From: an uncultured Bacteroidales bacterium
GTDB lineage: Bacteria > Bacteroidota > Bacteroidia > Bacteroidales > Bacteroidaceae
NCBI GenBank assembly: GCA_902775375.1
Contig: CACYLU010000008.1
Coordinates: forward strand, 62,001 to 126,000
Direction: 5' to 3'
DNA length: 64,000 nt
Part shown: piece by piece, positions 1 to 9,980 of the stretch
Layout: the number at the start of each line of letters is the position of its first letter
Numbering within the stretch: the first letter of the stretch is position 1
Made by a program: the position numbers and the translations under genes
Notes under the pieces: generated by a model
What the model saw: the letters and a program-made list of their open reading frames with translations, nothing else
The model's database searches: none
Told to the model about the DNA's origin: nothing

Positions 1-1187
1 TTATGTCCCTTTATACGGCTCTTGAGCTTCACTATCACAGTTTGCTCCTGCCCTGTTCGAGGCGTCATATTGATAGCTTTTGAGATTTCACCGACTTCCA
101 TCGTATCCACCACCTTGGCTATTTCAGAGGGCAAGTCCTGCATCTCAAAGCGAGAAGTCTGCGTTACCTCATTAGGCAACAACCCACCATTGAAGCGTGT
201 GTTTTTATCGTCAGAGATGGCGTATGCAGCTTCCTCAAAAGTAAATTTACCATTGCGTACTTCATCGGCTATAGAATCCAGGTAAGCGCGCGACTCATTA
301 AGAGCTTCTTCTGGTACATGCGGCTTCAACAGTATGTGACGCACACGGATGCGATCGCCACGCTTCTCTATCAGCTGAATAATGTGATATCCGAACTCAC
401 TCTCTACCACTTTGGAGATCTTATCAGGTGTCTGCAAATTAAATGCAACGTTGGCAAAGGCTGGGTCCAATTCTCCACGTCCCATGAAACGTCCTAAGTC
501 ACCACCACTCATGGCAGATCCAGGATCTTCTGAATATAAACGAGCTAACATAGTAAAACTATCACCGTTGTTTACTCGTTCTGTATAGTCACGTAGGCGG
601 CGTTTCACATCTTCAATTTCTTCTTGTGGTATTTTAGGTTTACGAGTAATAATCTCAACCTCAACCATAGTTGGGATATATGGAATACTGTCTTGTGACA
701 ACGAAGTATAGTAACGACGCACCTCCGAAGGTGTGGTCTTAACATCGCCCATAATTTTCTGTTGCATCTTCTGCACCGTCAAGCCTTCACGTGCACTAAC
801 ACGCAATTGCTCACGAATCTGAGATGATGTTTTGTTGAAATATTCTTCCATCTTCTCACGTGAGCCGATGTTCTGGATATACATGTTGGTCATGTAATCC
901 ACACGCTGCAACACTTCTGCATCGCTTACCTCAATACTGTCGAGCTCAGCTTGGTGAAGAAACAGCTTCTGCACTGCCATTTCCTCTGGTAATACACAAT
1001 ATGGATCTTTGTCAAACTTACGTCCTTCATACAGGGCACTCAGTCGGGCTTCCTCCACCTCTGATTTCCAGATGGCCTCGTCACCTACTACCCAAGCCAC
1101 TTCGTCTATTACATTGTCTTGTGCCATAGCGGCATTACTCCAAATCAAGAGCAAGGTCGCCACTATTGTTCTTACAAATGATCTCAT
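1..1187 (-). CDS. SurA-like periplasmic peptidylprolyl isomerase (C-terminus cut by window edge)
   Basis: Reading from the ATG at 1187 gives 395 codons with no stop, running off the left edge, so the C-terminus is missing. Residues 1 to about 22 form a signal peptide ending in SNAAMA. An N-terminal SurA-like helical region is followed by a parvulin (PpiC) domain around residues 170-275 (motifs SGGDLGRFMGRGELDPAF and FGYHIIQLIEKR). A second, weaker one begins at RVRHILLKP. Family role: chaperone and cis-trans prolyl isomerase for outer-membrane proteins in the periplasm. It follows guaB and another PpiC gene on the same strand, so it is probably the third gene of that operon. The 92 bp upstream hold no other gene. 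Confidence 0.9.
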   Translation of the reverse strand, partial: MRSFVRTIVATLLLIWSNAAMAQDNVIDEVAWVVGDEAIWKSEVEEARLSALYEGRKFDKDPYCVLPEEMAVQKLFLHQAELDSIEVSDAEVLQRVDYMTNMYIQNIGSREKMEEYFNKTSSQIREQLRVSAREGLTVQKMQQKIMGDVKTTPSEVRRYYTSLSQDSIPYIPTMVEVEIITRKPKIPQEEIEDVKRRLRDYTERVNNGDSFTMLARLYSEDPGSAMSGGDLGRFMGRGELDPAFANVAFNLQTPDKISKVVESEFGYHIIQLIEKRGDRIRVRHILLKPHVPEEALNESRAYLDSIADEVRNGKFTFEEAAYAISDDKNTRFNGGLLPNEVTQTSRFEMQDLPSEIAKVVDTMEVGEISKAINMTPRTGQEQTVIVKLKSRIKGH

Positions 1188-1279
1188 GTTTTCTACGTTG
1201 TTCTTATTTCAAGCTACGAAGATAAGGTTTTATTTGCTTATCTCACTAATGATTAACTGTTTTTAATGTGATTTCAACA

Positions 1280-2710
1280 TCATTTTTGCTTTCTGAGGCC
1301 TGAAAGCCATTCTTCTGAAAGATAACGTTCATAGTCCTGCAGCAATTGAGTCCTTACCTCTCGATAGTCATCCGGACCATTTATCTTCTTACCTACAGTC
1401 AAAGCAATAGGATAACCAGTCATAGGTACAGCCCGTCCACTTTTAAACTCCATTTCATCGACAAAGGCATTAACCCCAAAAGCATAAACACCTTGCTCAA
1501 CGAACACCTTGCCACGTGTCTTATCGTCCAACAAGCGTTCTGCTTCTGCCCACTCAACGTTGCGCAACTTCTTTACTATCTTTCTTACCTTCTTTGCCGT
1601 TTTCTTGTCGACAGCATGAATCACAGCACCACTAAATCTCGGCGATGACCATCTGTAATCTTTCTGATGGGTGGAGAAATAAGCTTGCAAGCCTGCTTCG
1701 TCTGTCTGACTGGGCATGCGCACATGCTTGTTGTACGCTTCTTGCGCTAAGAGCTTGTTAGCCAGATTCTGAACTGACTGCTTATAATCAGGGTGTTCAT
1801 CCAAATGGTTCGTCTCACAATCTAGTACACATTTAGCTACAAAAGCCTCGTATTGCAATCGCACGCTCAAAGGATAAGTCTGTGCGAATCGCGAAAACTG
1901 CTCACCTGTATAGTTTTTCCCGCCTAAGGTAAAGAGTGTTCCACTTACTTTCCCATCTCTATAGAGACGATTAACAGCTTGCTGGTTTTCTGTGAAAGAA
2001 TAATTTTGTTTGAGTTTATTTATTAGCTGATTCGTATGTCTGTTAGGATAAACATCATCTTTTACACGTTGTACATAAGTAGTAGTATACGTTTCGCTAT
2101 CCTCTTGTCGCTCATCCACCACCTGAATGATATGGATACCTAGAGGAGAAAGGAAAGGTTGGGAAACCTGCCCTTTTAGCAACTTGAATGCCACCTGTTC
2201 CATCTCATCTGTCATATCAAGCCTACGCATCCATACAGCAGTAGTTGTTTCAGAATAGCGATTCATCAGAACTTCAAAATCTGCTCCGCTAGCTATAGCC
2301 CTACTAATTGAGTCCATGCGTTGTTGCCACTTGGTCAGTTCATTATTCATCACATGCTGTGGCAAAGCGTGGAATATCTGCTTTATCAGCAATTGCTTAT
2401 TACCACTCGTGGCTACCATCTTATCAAACGCTACATCAGCATTACGTGCCACACTCTGCTCATCAAACAAATACTTTCCTGCCAGTTCCTGCTTAAAGGA
2501 ACTCAGTGTTTGCTGAAAAGCTTCACTTTTGTCAAGGTCTTCGGCACGAGCTGCTTCAGCCATCAGCTCTATATCTGATTGAGAATAGGGACTTGATTGT
2601 GGACTGTTTGATTGGGCATTGGCCGTTGGCGTCAGAAAAAAGGAGAAAAGGCAAAGCAGAAAAAACTGCAATGCCCTTTTCCCTTCATATTTTATCTTTT
2701 TTATCCGCAT
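1280..2710 (-). CDS. Periplasmic PpiC-type peptidylprolyl isomerase
   Basis: This 476-residue protein has a positively charged start and hydrophobic signal peptide (residues 1-33, cleavage near TANAQS). One parvulin-like domain lies at about residues 105-205, with the family motif LGIHIIQVVDERQED near its end. The remainder is divergent and probably a helical chaperone-like region plus a degenerate second PpiC domain (KDYRWSSPRFSGAVIH). Likely role: folding of secreted or outer-membrane proteins. It starts only 24 bp after guaB and precedes the SurA-like gene, so the three are probably cotranscribed. The prolyl isomerase activity is inferred from family resemblance and is weaker than for its downstream neighbour. 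Confidence 0.85.
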   Translation of the reverse strand: MRIKKIKYEGKRALQFFLLCLFSFFLTPTANAQSNSPQSSPYSQSDIELMAEAARAEDLDKSEAFQQTLSSFKQELAGKYLFDEQSVARNADVAFDKMVATSGNKQLLIKQIFHALPQHVMNNELTKWQQRMDSISRAIASGADFEVLMNRYSETTTAVWMRRLDMTDEMEQVAFKLLKGQVSQPFLSPLGIHIIQVVDERQEDSETYTTTYVQRVKDDVYPNRHTNQLINKLKQNYSFTENQQAVNRLYRDGKVSGTLFTLGGKNYTGEQFSRFAQTYPLSVRLQYEAFVAKCVLDCETNHLDEHPDYKQSVQNLANKLLAQEAYNKHVRMPSQTDEAGLQAYFSTHQKDYRWSSPRFSGAVIHAVDKKTAKKVRKIVKKLRNVEWAEAERLLDDKTRGKVFVEQGVYAFGVNAFVDEMEFKSGRAVPMTGYPIALTVGKKINGPDDYREVRTQLLQDYERYLSEEWLSGLRKQK

Positions 2711-2734
2711 GATAACGGTAAAATGGTCAAAACT

Positions 2735-4228
<1,494 letters not shown>

Positions 4229-4239
4229 TTATTGCGTGC

Positions 4240-4247
4240 AAATATAC
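4240..4247 (-). promoter_or_regulatory. Predicted -7 promoter element of guaB
   Basis: On the minus strand the bases read TATATTTG, a match to the Bacteroidota -7 consensus TAnnTTTG, 30 bp upstream of the guaB ATG. At the expected distance (19 nt) upstream stands TTCG, one mismatch from the -33 TTTG. Confidence 0.6.
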
Positions 4248-4399
4248 GAATTTTTCTGCAATCTACGAATTATTTACCTTGTATTTTTCTCTTTGCTCCC
4301 TAACTTTTCCCGTTTAGAGGTAGCCATAAAGGGCTAAAACTTTAAAGGCTGAGGATTTGCAAATCGTACTTATTAAAAAAAACAAAAAATGAAAAAAGT

Positions 4400-4850
4400 C
4401 TTCACTCTTCACGGATGTATGGTAACATTCAAGGATACAACTCGTTACATAAGTGAAGAGTTGCTTCAGGTCTTCACACAATTCAGATAAGCATAAGCGT
4501 GAAGTGGTGTGAAGAGATGTGAAGAGGTAAAATGCCTCTTCACAATAATAATATGCTTTAAATCAACAAGATAAACAATTCTTGTGAAGAGTGAAGAGTT
4601 TTTTTGAGCTCGTATAAAAACCTTGCAACAACCCAAAAACTTTTCCTCTAACTAGAGAAATATTTTTTCCTCACGAGGGAAAAATAAAAACCTAACGAGG
4701 GAAAAATAGAATTGGTGGCTTAGTCGGAGTAAACCATAGGTTTACTAGAACTAAAGCATAGGTTTGCTACGAGTAAACCATAGGCTTAAAGGAAGTAAAC
4801 CTGCCTTCTACTACCGCTAAACGCCCCTTTTAGTACCGCTAAGCAATTTT
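4400..4850 (+). repeat. Dispersed tripartite intergenic element, copy 1
   Basis: Part A (4400-4596) contains ten copies of GTGAAG or its complement CTTCAC. The ends are inverted repeats (4400-4412 and 4584-4596). Copies lie at 4400, 4407, 4453, 4472 and, mirrored, 4519, 4538, 4584, 4591, with the centre of dyad at 4498. Extra copies at 4499 and 4509 continue a 10-bp phasing. Part B (about 4645-4709) has a small CTCTA/TAGAG hairpin and A/T-armed CCTCACGAGG and CCTAACGAGG hairpins. Part C (about 4712-4850) has GTAAACC-ATA-GGTTTAC at 4729-4745 and two degenerate copies, then CCGCTAA repeats up to the rhodanese stop codon. Copies 2 (reversed) and 3 occur at 50721 and 62761. No coding capacity is apparent. 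Confidence 0.85.
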
Positions 4851-5226
4851 ACTCAACAGGTTTCCCTGCCTCGTTCCAAGCGGTAATGCCTCCTTCCAAC
4901 TCAACCAACTGTTTAAAACCTGCCTTGTACAACAGTTCAGCAGCAGAGTGGCTACGACGTCCACCACGACAATAGAGAGCAACAGGCTTGTCTTTCTGAA
5001 GTTGCGCTTCAGCTTTTTCAACAAAACCATCGGCCTTGAAATCTATAAGCACAGCACCTTCAAGATGACCTTCGGCATATTCTTCAGGTGTGCGGACATC
5101 AAGTAACTGTACACCTTCTTCAGTGATATACTGGGCAAATTCTTCTGCAGAAATGGTCTTAACAAAATCAGTAGGCTGACAAGCACCGAACAGCAAGGAG
5201 AGAAATGCAATTAAAGTAAATTTCAT
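4849..5226 (-). CDS. Rhodanese-like lipoprotein
   Basis: This 125-residue single-domain rhodanese has a lipoprotein-type signal (residues 1-16, lipobox LFGAC), so it is probably anchored in the periplasm. The domain shows LLDVRTPEEYAEGHLEGA and the active-site loop with cysteine in LYCRGGRRS, so the sulfur-carrying Cys is present, and it ends with GGITAWNEAGKPV. The physiological sulfur acceptor is unknown. It is the last gene of the operon that starts at 9815, with 12 bp to the preceding NigD-like gene. Its stop codon abuts the dispersed element at 4400-4850. Confidence 0.9.
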   Translation of the reverse strand: MKFTLIAFLSLLFGACQPTDFVKTISAEEFAQYITEEGVQLLDVRTPEEYAEGHLEGAVLIDFKADGFVEKAEAQLQKDKPVALYCRGGRRSHSAAELLYKAGFKQLVELEGGITAWNEAGKPVE

Positions 5227-5238
5227 AACACAAATAAT

Positions 5239-5898
5239 TTAGGGTTTATATTCAAAAGAATAATCATGGGCAATGCCCTCGTAATCCACATATTTAAGCG
5301 TAATATCCAACTGACTGACAGACGGTTTCAAATACCGTTCCAAAGGCAGTGAAGCATAACCACGGGTTTGATAAACCTCAGCATCTCCCCCATCATTATG
5401 GTATATGCTGAAAGTAGCACGAACTACACCAGACGCATCAACGGGAGTAACGTCCTCCTCTAAGAATACAATACGATGCTTCTTGCCTCCTTCTTTCACA
5501 CTTAACACCATGTTAATATATTGATTGCCCAGCCAAGCACTATGTAAGATAATAGGGGCCGAAGCAACGCTATCAGCATATACAACTGCAGGTAGTGGAT
5601 GGTGGGAAATGGTATTGACAAAAGAGTAGACTTTCACATTGTCAGTAGAAAGTTCTTCGTAGTAACCCATCAAACGATACAGAGTATCAGGCTTAAGCCT
5701 GGCAAGCTGATCACCTCTCTCAGTTACGATGCGCCTTACCCCATCGTCAGTAATGATATATTCCAGCAAGCTGTCGGATTTGGCAAATCCACTGAAGAAC
5801 TCTTCTTTTACAGAAGGATAATGGTAGGAATCCTTGCTACAGGATGCCAACAAAGACAACACTAGCGTCAACGCCATTATCCATTGAGACTTCCTCAT
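5239..5898 (-). CDS. NigD-like lipoprotein
   Basis: This 219-residue protein has a lipoprotein signal (lipobox LLASC at about residue 20). The N-terminal part resembles the NigD OB-like domain (DGVRRIVTERGDQLARLKPDTLYRLMGYYE). The C-terminal part is beta-rich and ends in the YVDYEGIAHDYSFEYKP pattern typical of NigD-like proteins of Bacteroidales. The function of the family is not established beyond its link to the nig bacteriocin locus. Spacing of 12-13 bp to both neighbours indicates co-transcription with the acyltransferase and rhodanese genes. The family assignment rests on overall pattern and is not certain. Confidence 0.7.
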   Translation of the reverse strand: MRKSQWIMALTLVLSLLASCSKDSYHYPSVKEEFFSGFAKSDSLLEYIITDDGVRRIVTERGDQLARLKPDTLYRLMGYYEELSTDNVKVYSFVNTISHHPLPAVVYADSVASAPIILHSAWLGNQYINMVLSVKEGGKKHRIVFLEEDVTPVDASGVVRATFSIYHNDGGDAEVYQTRGYASLPLERYLKPSVSQLDITLKYVDYEGIAHDYSFEYKP

Positions 5899-5911
5899 AC
5901 GACCATATAGT

Positions 5912-7054
5912 TTAGATTCCTAACCTCAAATAGTTAGTTAGTGGATTAGCATACATCAGCAAAAGCATATGTCGAAGATAGCCAACATCTTTATCTTCGA
6001 TGTCAATCTTTTCAATCTGCTGTGCCAGATAGGCCTTAAAACGCTCCTTGTCTTCCTTCGAATAACGATTGGAAAAACGAGTAGAATAATTTAGCAGATC
6101 ATGGGCCACATAATTATTGGGATAGAAACGGTAGTTGGCATGGATGCCACGATCAATGATGGCAGAAACACTGGCAAACAATTCTTGCTTACTGAGGTTG
6201 CGGTCAAGCTGACGTAATTGGTCGTTAATACACGGGGCAACATGGAAATGCACCCTACCCTTGAAGCCAAACATGCCCGTTTCCATATTTTTAAGGTCGT
6301 CAGCAGTAGATTTCTTATAATCCAGCACATCGCGTTTAAGCTGATACTCACGAGCTTTCAAATAGTCACACGGGTCGTATTCATAAGAAATTGACAAAGG
6401 AACAATGTTCATCTCTATCAAGCGATCAATCAAGTCACCTTCGCCACCCATAGCCAGCATCTTCAACACACTCTCCTGGGTTCGGTCGTTGGAATCTTTG
6501 GCACGTCCCTCGCGTTGAGCAATCCAAATGGACTGGTTTTTCTCATTGATGGTATAGTGCATGTAGCGTGACATGCGAGCCGACGACTCCAACATCTGGC
6601 GCATGGTAAGAGCTCGCTGTACAATAAACGACTTATTAATGCGAACAAGTTTCTTAATCCAAGGGTAGATAAGTAAATTGTCGCCTATGGCTATCTCTAC
6701 CGTATCGAGCCCATTCTCAACCAACAACATAGACAGGAAACCTGAATCAAGGATGATGTCACGATGGTTAGAGATAAAAGTATAGGCACAGGTAGAATCC
6801 TTCAGTGTTCCCAAATTGCTGGTAACACCTTGAGTGGAAGAATCAGCAAGCCCACGCAAGAATCTATAGCAGAACGCTTTTTGGAATTCGAGTTTGGTCT
6901 TGCAAGAACGCATACGCTCAGCAATCACCTCAAAGGGGAAAGGCAATACGCCTCCTACAATCTTAACGAAAGCAGGATCGGCTATGAGTTCCTCATAAAT
7001 TTGAGGCAGCTCTTCATCCAGATAAGGTCGTATTTCGTCAAATTCGCTAGTCAT
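5912..7054 (-). CDS. Glycerol-phosphate/1-acylglycerol-phosphate type acyltransferase
   Basis: This is a 380-residue protein of the PlsC/PlsB-like acyltransferase fold. The His/Asp motif reads SNHRDIILDSGFL, with five residues between His and Asp counted to the last Asp instead of the usual four. The second motif contains IAQREGRAKDSNDRTQESV (the EGR glycerol-phosphate-binding block). The third region is NIVPLSISYEYDPCDYLKA. It has no signal peptide and probably acts at the inner face of the cytoplasmic membrane in phospholipid or lipid A-related acyl transfer. The exact acceptor cannot be told. It sits in an envelope operon between ddl (48 bp upstream) and the NigD-like gene. Confidence 0.85.
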   Translation of the reverse strand: MTSEFDEIRPYLDEELPQIYEELIADPAFVKIVGGVLPFPFEVIAERMRSCKTKLEFQKAFCYRFLRGLADSSTQGVTSNLGTLKDSTCAYTFISNHRDIILDSGFLSMLLVENGLDTVEIAIGDNLLIYPWIKKLVRINKSFIVQRALTMRQMLESSARMSRYMHYTINEKNQSIWIAQREGRAKDSNDRTQESVLKMLAMGGEGDLIDRLIEMNIVPLSISYEYDPCDYLKAREYQLKRDVLDYKKSTADDLKNMETGMFGFKGRVHFHVAPCINDQLRQLDRNLSKQELFASVSAIIDRGIHANYRFYPNNYVAHDLLNYSTRFSNRYSKEDKERFKAYLAQQIEKIDIEDKDVGYLRHMLLLMYANPLTNYLRLGI

Positions 7055-7102
7055 ATTTTTAGTTTTTGAGGTGTAAAGCTCTAAACAACAAGTTACTTGT
7101 AA

Positions 7103-8080
7103 CTACTTAAACTTTTCCTCTATAATATCGGTCATCACATCCTTGATGTCAAGACCTGCAGCACGGACCTGCTGTGGGATGAAACTTGTGGCCGTCATAC
7201 CAGGAGTAGTATTGACCTCCAGTAAGTTGATTTTGTCACCTTTAGTAATAATATAGTCAATGCGGATAATACCATAGGCACCTATGATATCATAGATGGC
7301 CAAGGTTACCTGCTGCACTCTGTCGCGCAATGAGTCGGAGATTCGGGCAGGTGTAATTTCATCTACTTGACCGTTGTATTTAGCATCATAGTCAAAAAAC
7401 TCGTTAGTGGTCACTACTTCTGTGATTGGGAAAGCCACCGACTTTGTAGAGGTCTTGTAGCATCCACAAGTGATTTCTGTACCATCAAGGAAGGACTCAA
7501 TCACAACCTCTTTGGCTTCGCCAAAAGCCTTAGCTATAGCTGGCTGAATTTGTTCGCGTGTCTTCACCTTGGTTACACCAAAGCTAGAGCCTCCCAAATT
7601 AGGTTTGATGAAGCAAGGAAGACCTATCTCCTGCATCACACGATCATCATCGATATGCTGACCAGCTCGTAAGAGAATTGACTCTGCAACAGGGATGCCG
7701 AATGACTTGAGATACTGATTGCATACAAACTTATCGTAAGTCAGTGAAGCTGCCAAAACACCGCAACAGGAATAAGGGATGTGCAGCATGTCAAAATAGC
7801 CCTGCAACTGACCATCTTCTCCAGGAGTACCATGAATGGTGATATATGCGAAATCAAACTTTATCTTCTTCCCCTCTAAGGTAAAACTGAAGTCATTACG
7901 ATCTATATTCACACGCTTGTCATCATCGAGCAATACATGCCAATCAAGACCATGCATCACTACAATGTACAAATCATACTTTTCTTTGTCAATAAAAGAG
8001 TAGAGTCCCTGTGCACTTCGCAAGGACACTTGATACTCAGAGGTGTCACCACCTGCAACAATCGCTATAATTCTTTTCAT
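7103..8080 (-). CDS. ddl: D-alanine--D-alanine ligase
   Basis: This 325-residue ATP-grasp ligase joins two D-alanines for the peptidoglycan stem peptide in the cytoplasm. The N-terminal domain has GGDTSEYQVSLRSA, the central domain GLPCFIKPNLGGSSFGVTKV (ATP binding), and the end of the ATP-grasp fold NLLEVNTTPGMTATSFIPQQ (metal and substrate binding). Length is typical. The start codon overlaps the stop of rluD by ATGA (8077-8080), which indicates translational coupling. Its position in an operon with a PASTA protein suggests a cell-wall growth module. Confidence 0.97.
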   Translation of the reverse strand: MKRIIAIVAGGDTSEYQVSLRSAQGLYSFIDKEKYDLYIVVMHGLDWHVLLDDDKRVNIDRNDFSFTLEGKKIKFDFAYITIHGTPGEDGQLQGYFDMLHIPYSCCGVLAASLTYDKFVCNQYLKSFGIPVAESILLRAGQHIDDDRVMQEIGLPCFIKPNLGGSSFGVTKVKTREQIQPAIAKAFGEAKEVVIESFLDGTEITCGCYKTSTKSVAFPITEVVTTNEFFDYDAKYNGQVDEITPARISDSLRDRVQQVTLAIYDIIGAYGIIRIDYIITKGDKINLLEVNTTPGMTATSFIPQQVRAAGLDIKDVMTDIIEEKFK

Positions 8081-9150
8081 TCCGTTAAGTTTCTATTTAT
8101 CGTATATCCCCTCCACTTCTCTATGAGTGCCTGCATGTCAGCAGGCAATTCGGTTGAGAAAAACAGTTCCTTACCAGTAACCGGGTGGATAAAACCCAGT
8201 GTTTTGGCATGAAGTGCCTGTCGGGGACAAATTTCAAAACAATTATTGACGAACTGCTTGTACTTCGCAGAGCGGGTGCCACGCAACACCTCATTGCCAC
8301 CATATCGTTCGTCGTTAAACAATACATGCCCTATGTGCTTCATGTGTACCCTGATCTGATGCGTGCGCCCTGTTTCCAGTATACATTCCACCAACGTTAC
8401 GTAACCAAAGCGTTCCAACACGCGATAGTGGGTCACGGCATGCTTGCCTTGGTCGTCAGGCAACACTGCCATCAGCATCCTATCCTTTGGATTGCGCCCA
8501 ATATTACCTACTATGGTACCTTCATCCTGTTCCATATCTCCCCATACCAAAGCATTGTAATGCCGCTTGGTTGTCTTGTGGAGAAACTGGTTACCCAAAT
8601 TGGTTTTAGCATCAGGCGTCTTAGCTACTACCAAAAGCCCAGATGTATCTTTGTCGATACGATGAACAAGTCCAACATGAACATCGTTGGCATCGTAATT
8701 GGTATCTTTCAAATGCCAAGCGATGGCATTGACAAGTGTACCACTCCAATTCCCATGCCCTGGATGCACCACCAGACCAGCAGGTTTATTCACCACAATC
8801 ACAGCATCATCTTCATAGACCACATCGAGTGGAATGTCCTGCGGAATGATTTCGTTCTCATAACGAGGACGATCCAACATCAAAGTAATGACATCAAAGG
8901 GCTTTACCTTATAGCTGCACTTAACAGGTTTCCCATTGGCCATGACATAGCCAGCATCTGCCGCTTTCTGAATACGGTTACGAGACGCATTGGTAATCTT
9001 GTCAAAGAGGTACTTGTCCACCCGAACCATCTCTTGCCCCTTGTCCACCACCACACGAAAGTGCTCGTATAGCTGGGGTTCGGAGGCTATCGGTTCGATA
9101 TCATCCAAATCATCATTATCCAATTCCAGGTCTAACTCTTCGTCAATCAT
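8077..9150 (-). CDS. rluD: 23S rRNA pseudouridine synthase, RluD family
   Basis: This 357-residue protein has an acidic leader, then an N-terminal S4 RNA-binding domain (VRVDKYLFDKITNASRNRIQ), then the catalytic domain with the RluA/RluD signature HRIDKDTSGLLVVAK containing the nucleophilic Asp. It isomerises uridines in helix 69 of 23S rRNA if it is a true RluD; a related RluC/RluA specificity cannot be excluded. The start at 9150 (MIDEELDLE) is preferred over an upstream in-frame ATG at 9171, which would overlap the preceding gene. It overlaps ddl by 4 bp. Confidence 0.93.
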   Translation of the reverse strand: MIDEELDLELDNDDLDDIEPIASEPQLYEHFRVVVDKGQEMVRVDKYLFDKITNASRNRIQKAADAGYVMANGKPVKCSYKVKPFDVITLMLDRPRYENEIIPQDIPLDVVYEDDAVIVVNKPAGLVVHPGHGNWSGTLVNAIAWHLKDTNYDANDVHVGLVHRIDKDTSGLLVVAKTPDAKTNLGNQFLHKTTKRHYNALVWGDMEQDEGTIVGNIGRNPKDRMLMAVLPDDQGKHAVTHYRVLERFGYVTLVECILETGRTHQIRVHMKHIGHVLFNDERYGGNEVLRGTRSAKYKQFVNNCFEICPRQALHAKTLGFIHPVTGKELFFSTELPADMQALIEKWRGYTINRNLTE

Positions 9151-9161
9151 AAATAACCGAA

Positions 9162-9815
9162 TCAGAACCAAGAATCATCGCCAGAAGTAGGCTTCTTCTC
9201 AGATTGTTTAGAGGCTTCTGGTTTCATCTCTGTATCATCAATACCGAGACTATCATTAACAGCTGTGCCACTGCCTACCATCAAAGAGAGTTCAGAATTA
9301 ATAGGCACTTTCTCGCCCAACATCAGGCGCTGGCCTTTATATTTTACTCCATAAACCCAGTCTTTCTCACCATCCACAGGTTCAACCTGACTAATCGTAA
9401 AACCTGCAGCCAAAAGTCGTGCCTCTGCTTGACGCAAAGAGCTGTTATCGGCCACATCAGGCACATTGACAAGAGGCACACTAAGTGTATTGATGTTGAG
9501 ATAAATGATATGACCACGCTTTACTTTCTGACCAGCTTCAGGATTATAATCGAGGATACAACCTGCTGGTAATGTACTTACATAGCTGGAATCAACCACT
9601 ATACACTTTAATTCGGATTGCTCCAGTATCTGACGAGCTTCAAGTAAGCTCTTCCCTTTTACGTCAGGCACCGTAACTGCATCGCCATGACGTGTATATA
9701 TGTCCAATCCCTTGAGAACACCAAACATGACCAGCACTATAACCAAAGCCATAGCTATGATGTTTAACCAAAAGAAACGATTTTCTTTAAAAGAAAAAAA
9801 ACCTCTTATCGTCAT
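9162..9815 (-). CDS. Membrane-anchored PASTA-domain protein
   Basis: This protein of about 217 residues has a short cytoplasmic N-terminus (MTIRGFFSFKENRFFW), one transmembrane helix at about residues 17-37, then periplasmic PASTA repeats. The first is VTVPDVKGKSLLEARQILE with NPEAGQKVKRGHIIYLNI. The second, NVPDVADNSSLRQAEARLL, ends with SELSLMVGSG. A charged, Ser-rich tail follows. PASTA domains bind peptidoglycan or muropeptides in other bacteria; here there is no kinase or transpeptidase domain attached. The start at 9815 is chosen because the -7 promoter element at 9835-9842 overlaps the alternative upstream ATG at 9836. First gene of the six-gene operon. Confidence 0.88.
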   Translation of the reverse strand: MTIRGFFSFKENRFFWLNIIAMALVIVLVMFGVLKGLDIYTRHGDAVTVPDVKGKSLLEARQILEQSELKCIVVDSSYVSTLPAGCILDYNPEAGQKVKRGHIIYLNINTLSVPLVNVPDVADNSSLRQAEARLLAAGFTISQVEPVDGEKDWVYGVKYKGQRLMLGEKVPINSELSLMVGSGTAVNDSLGIDDTEMKPEASKQSEKKPTSGDDSWF

Positions 9816-9834
9816 AAGCAAATAATTTGGGAGC

Positions 9835-9842
9835 AAAGTTAC
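9835..9842 (-). promoter_or_regulatory. Predicted -7 promoter element of the PASTA-rluD-ddl operon
   Basis: The minus strand reads TAACTTTG (TAnnTTTG consensus), about 20 bp upstream of the ATG at 9815. It argues against translation from the ATG at 9836. No clear -33 TTTG is seen. Confidence 0.55.
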
Positions 9843-9930
9843 AACTTTCCTAGCAGGAAACGGCAGTAAATCTCAGGTATTTTTCACCTGAATCTTAAAA
9901 GTTGATAATTTAGGATATGTTTTATAACAA

Positions 9931-9963
9931 TTGAGGGCGTATGCTCAACACATACGCCCTCAA
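9931..9963 (-). terminator. Hairpin terminator downstream of rpoC
   Basis: A perfect 13-bp inverted repeat (9931-9943 TTGAGGGCGTATG with 9951-9963) has a 7-nt loop. It lies 18 bp after the rpoC stop codon. The following U tract is weak, so it may also act as an RNA-stabilising 3' end. Confidence 0.75.
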
Positions 9964-9980
9964 CTAAATATCATTATGAT

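Noticed and set aside
8185-9072. 295-codon open frame on the plus strand
   Set aside because: It is entirely antisense to rluD, which has clear domain motifs; the frame has no recognisable motif.
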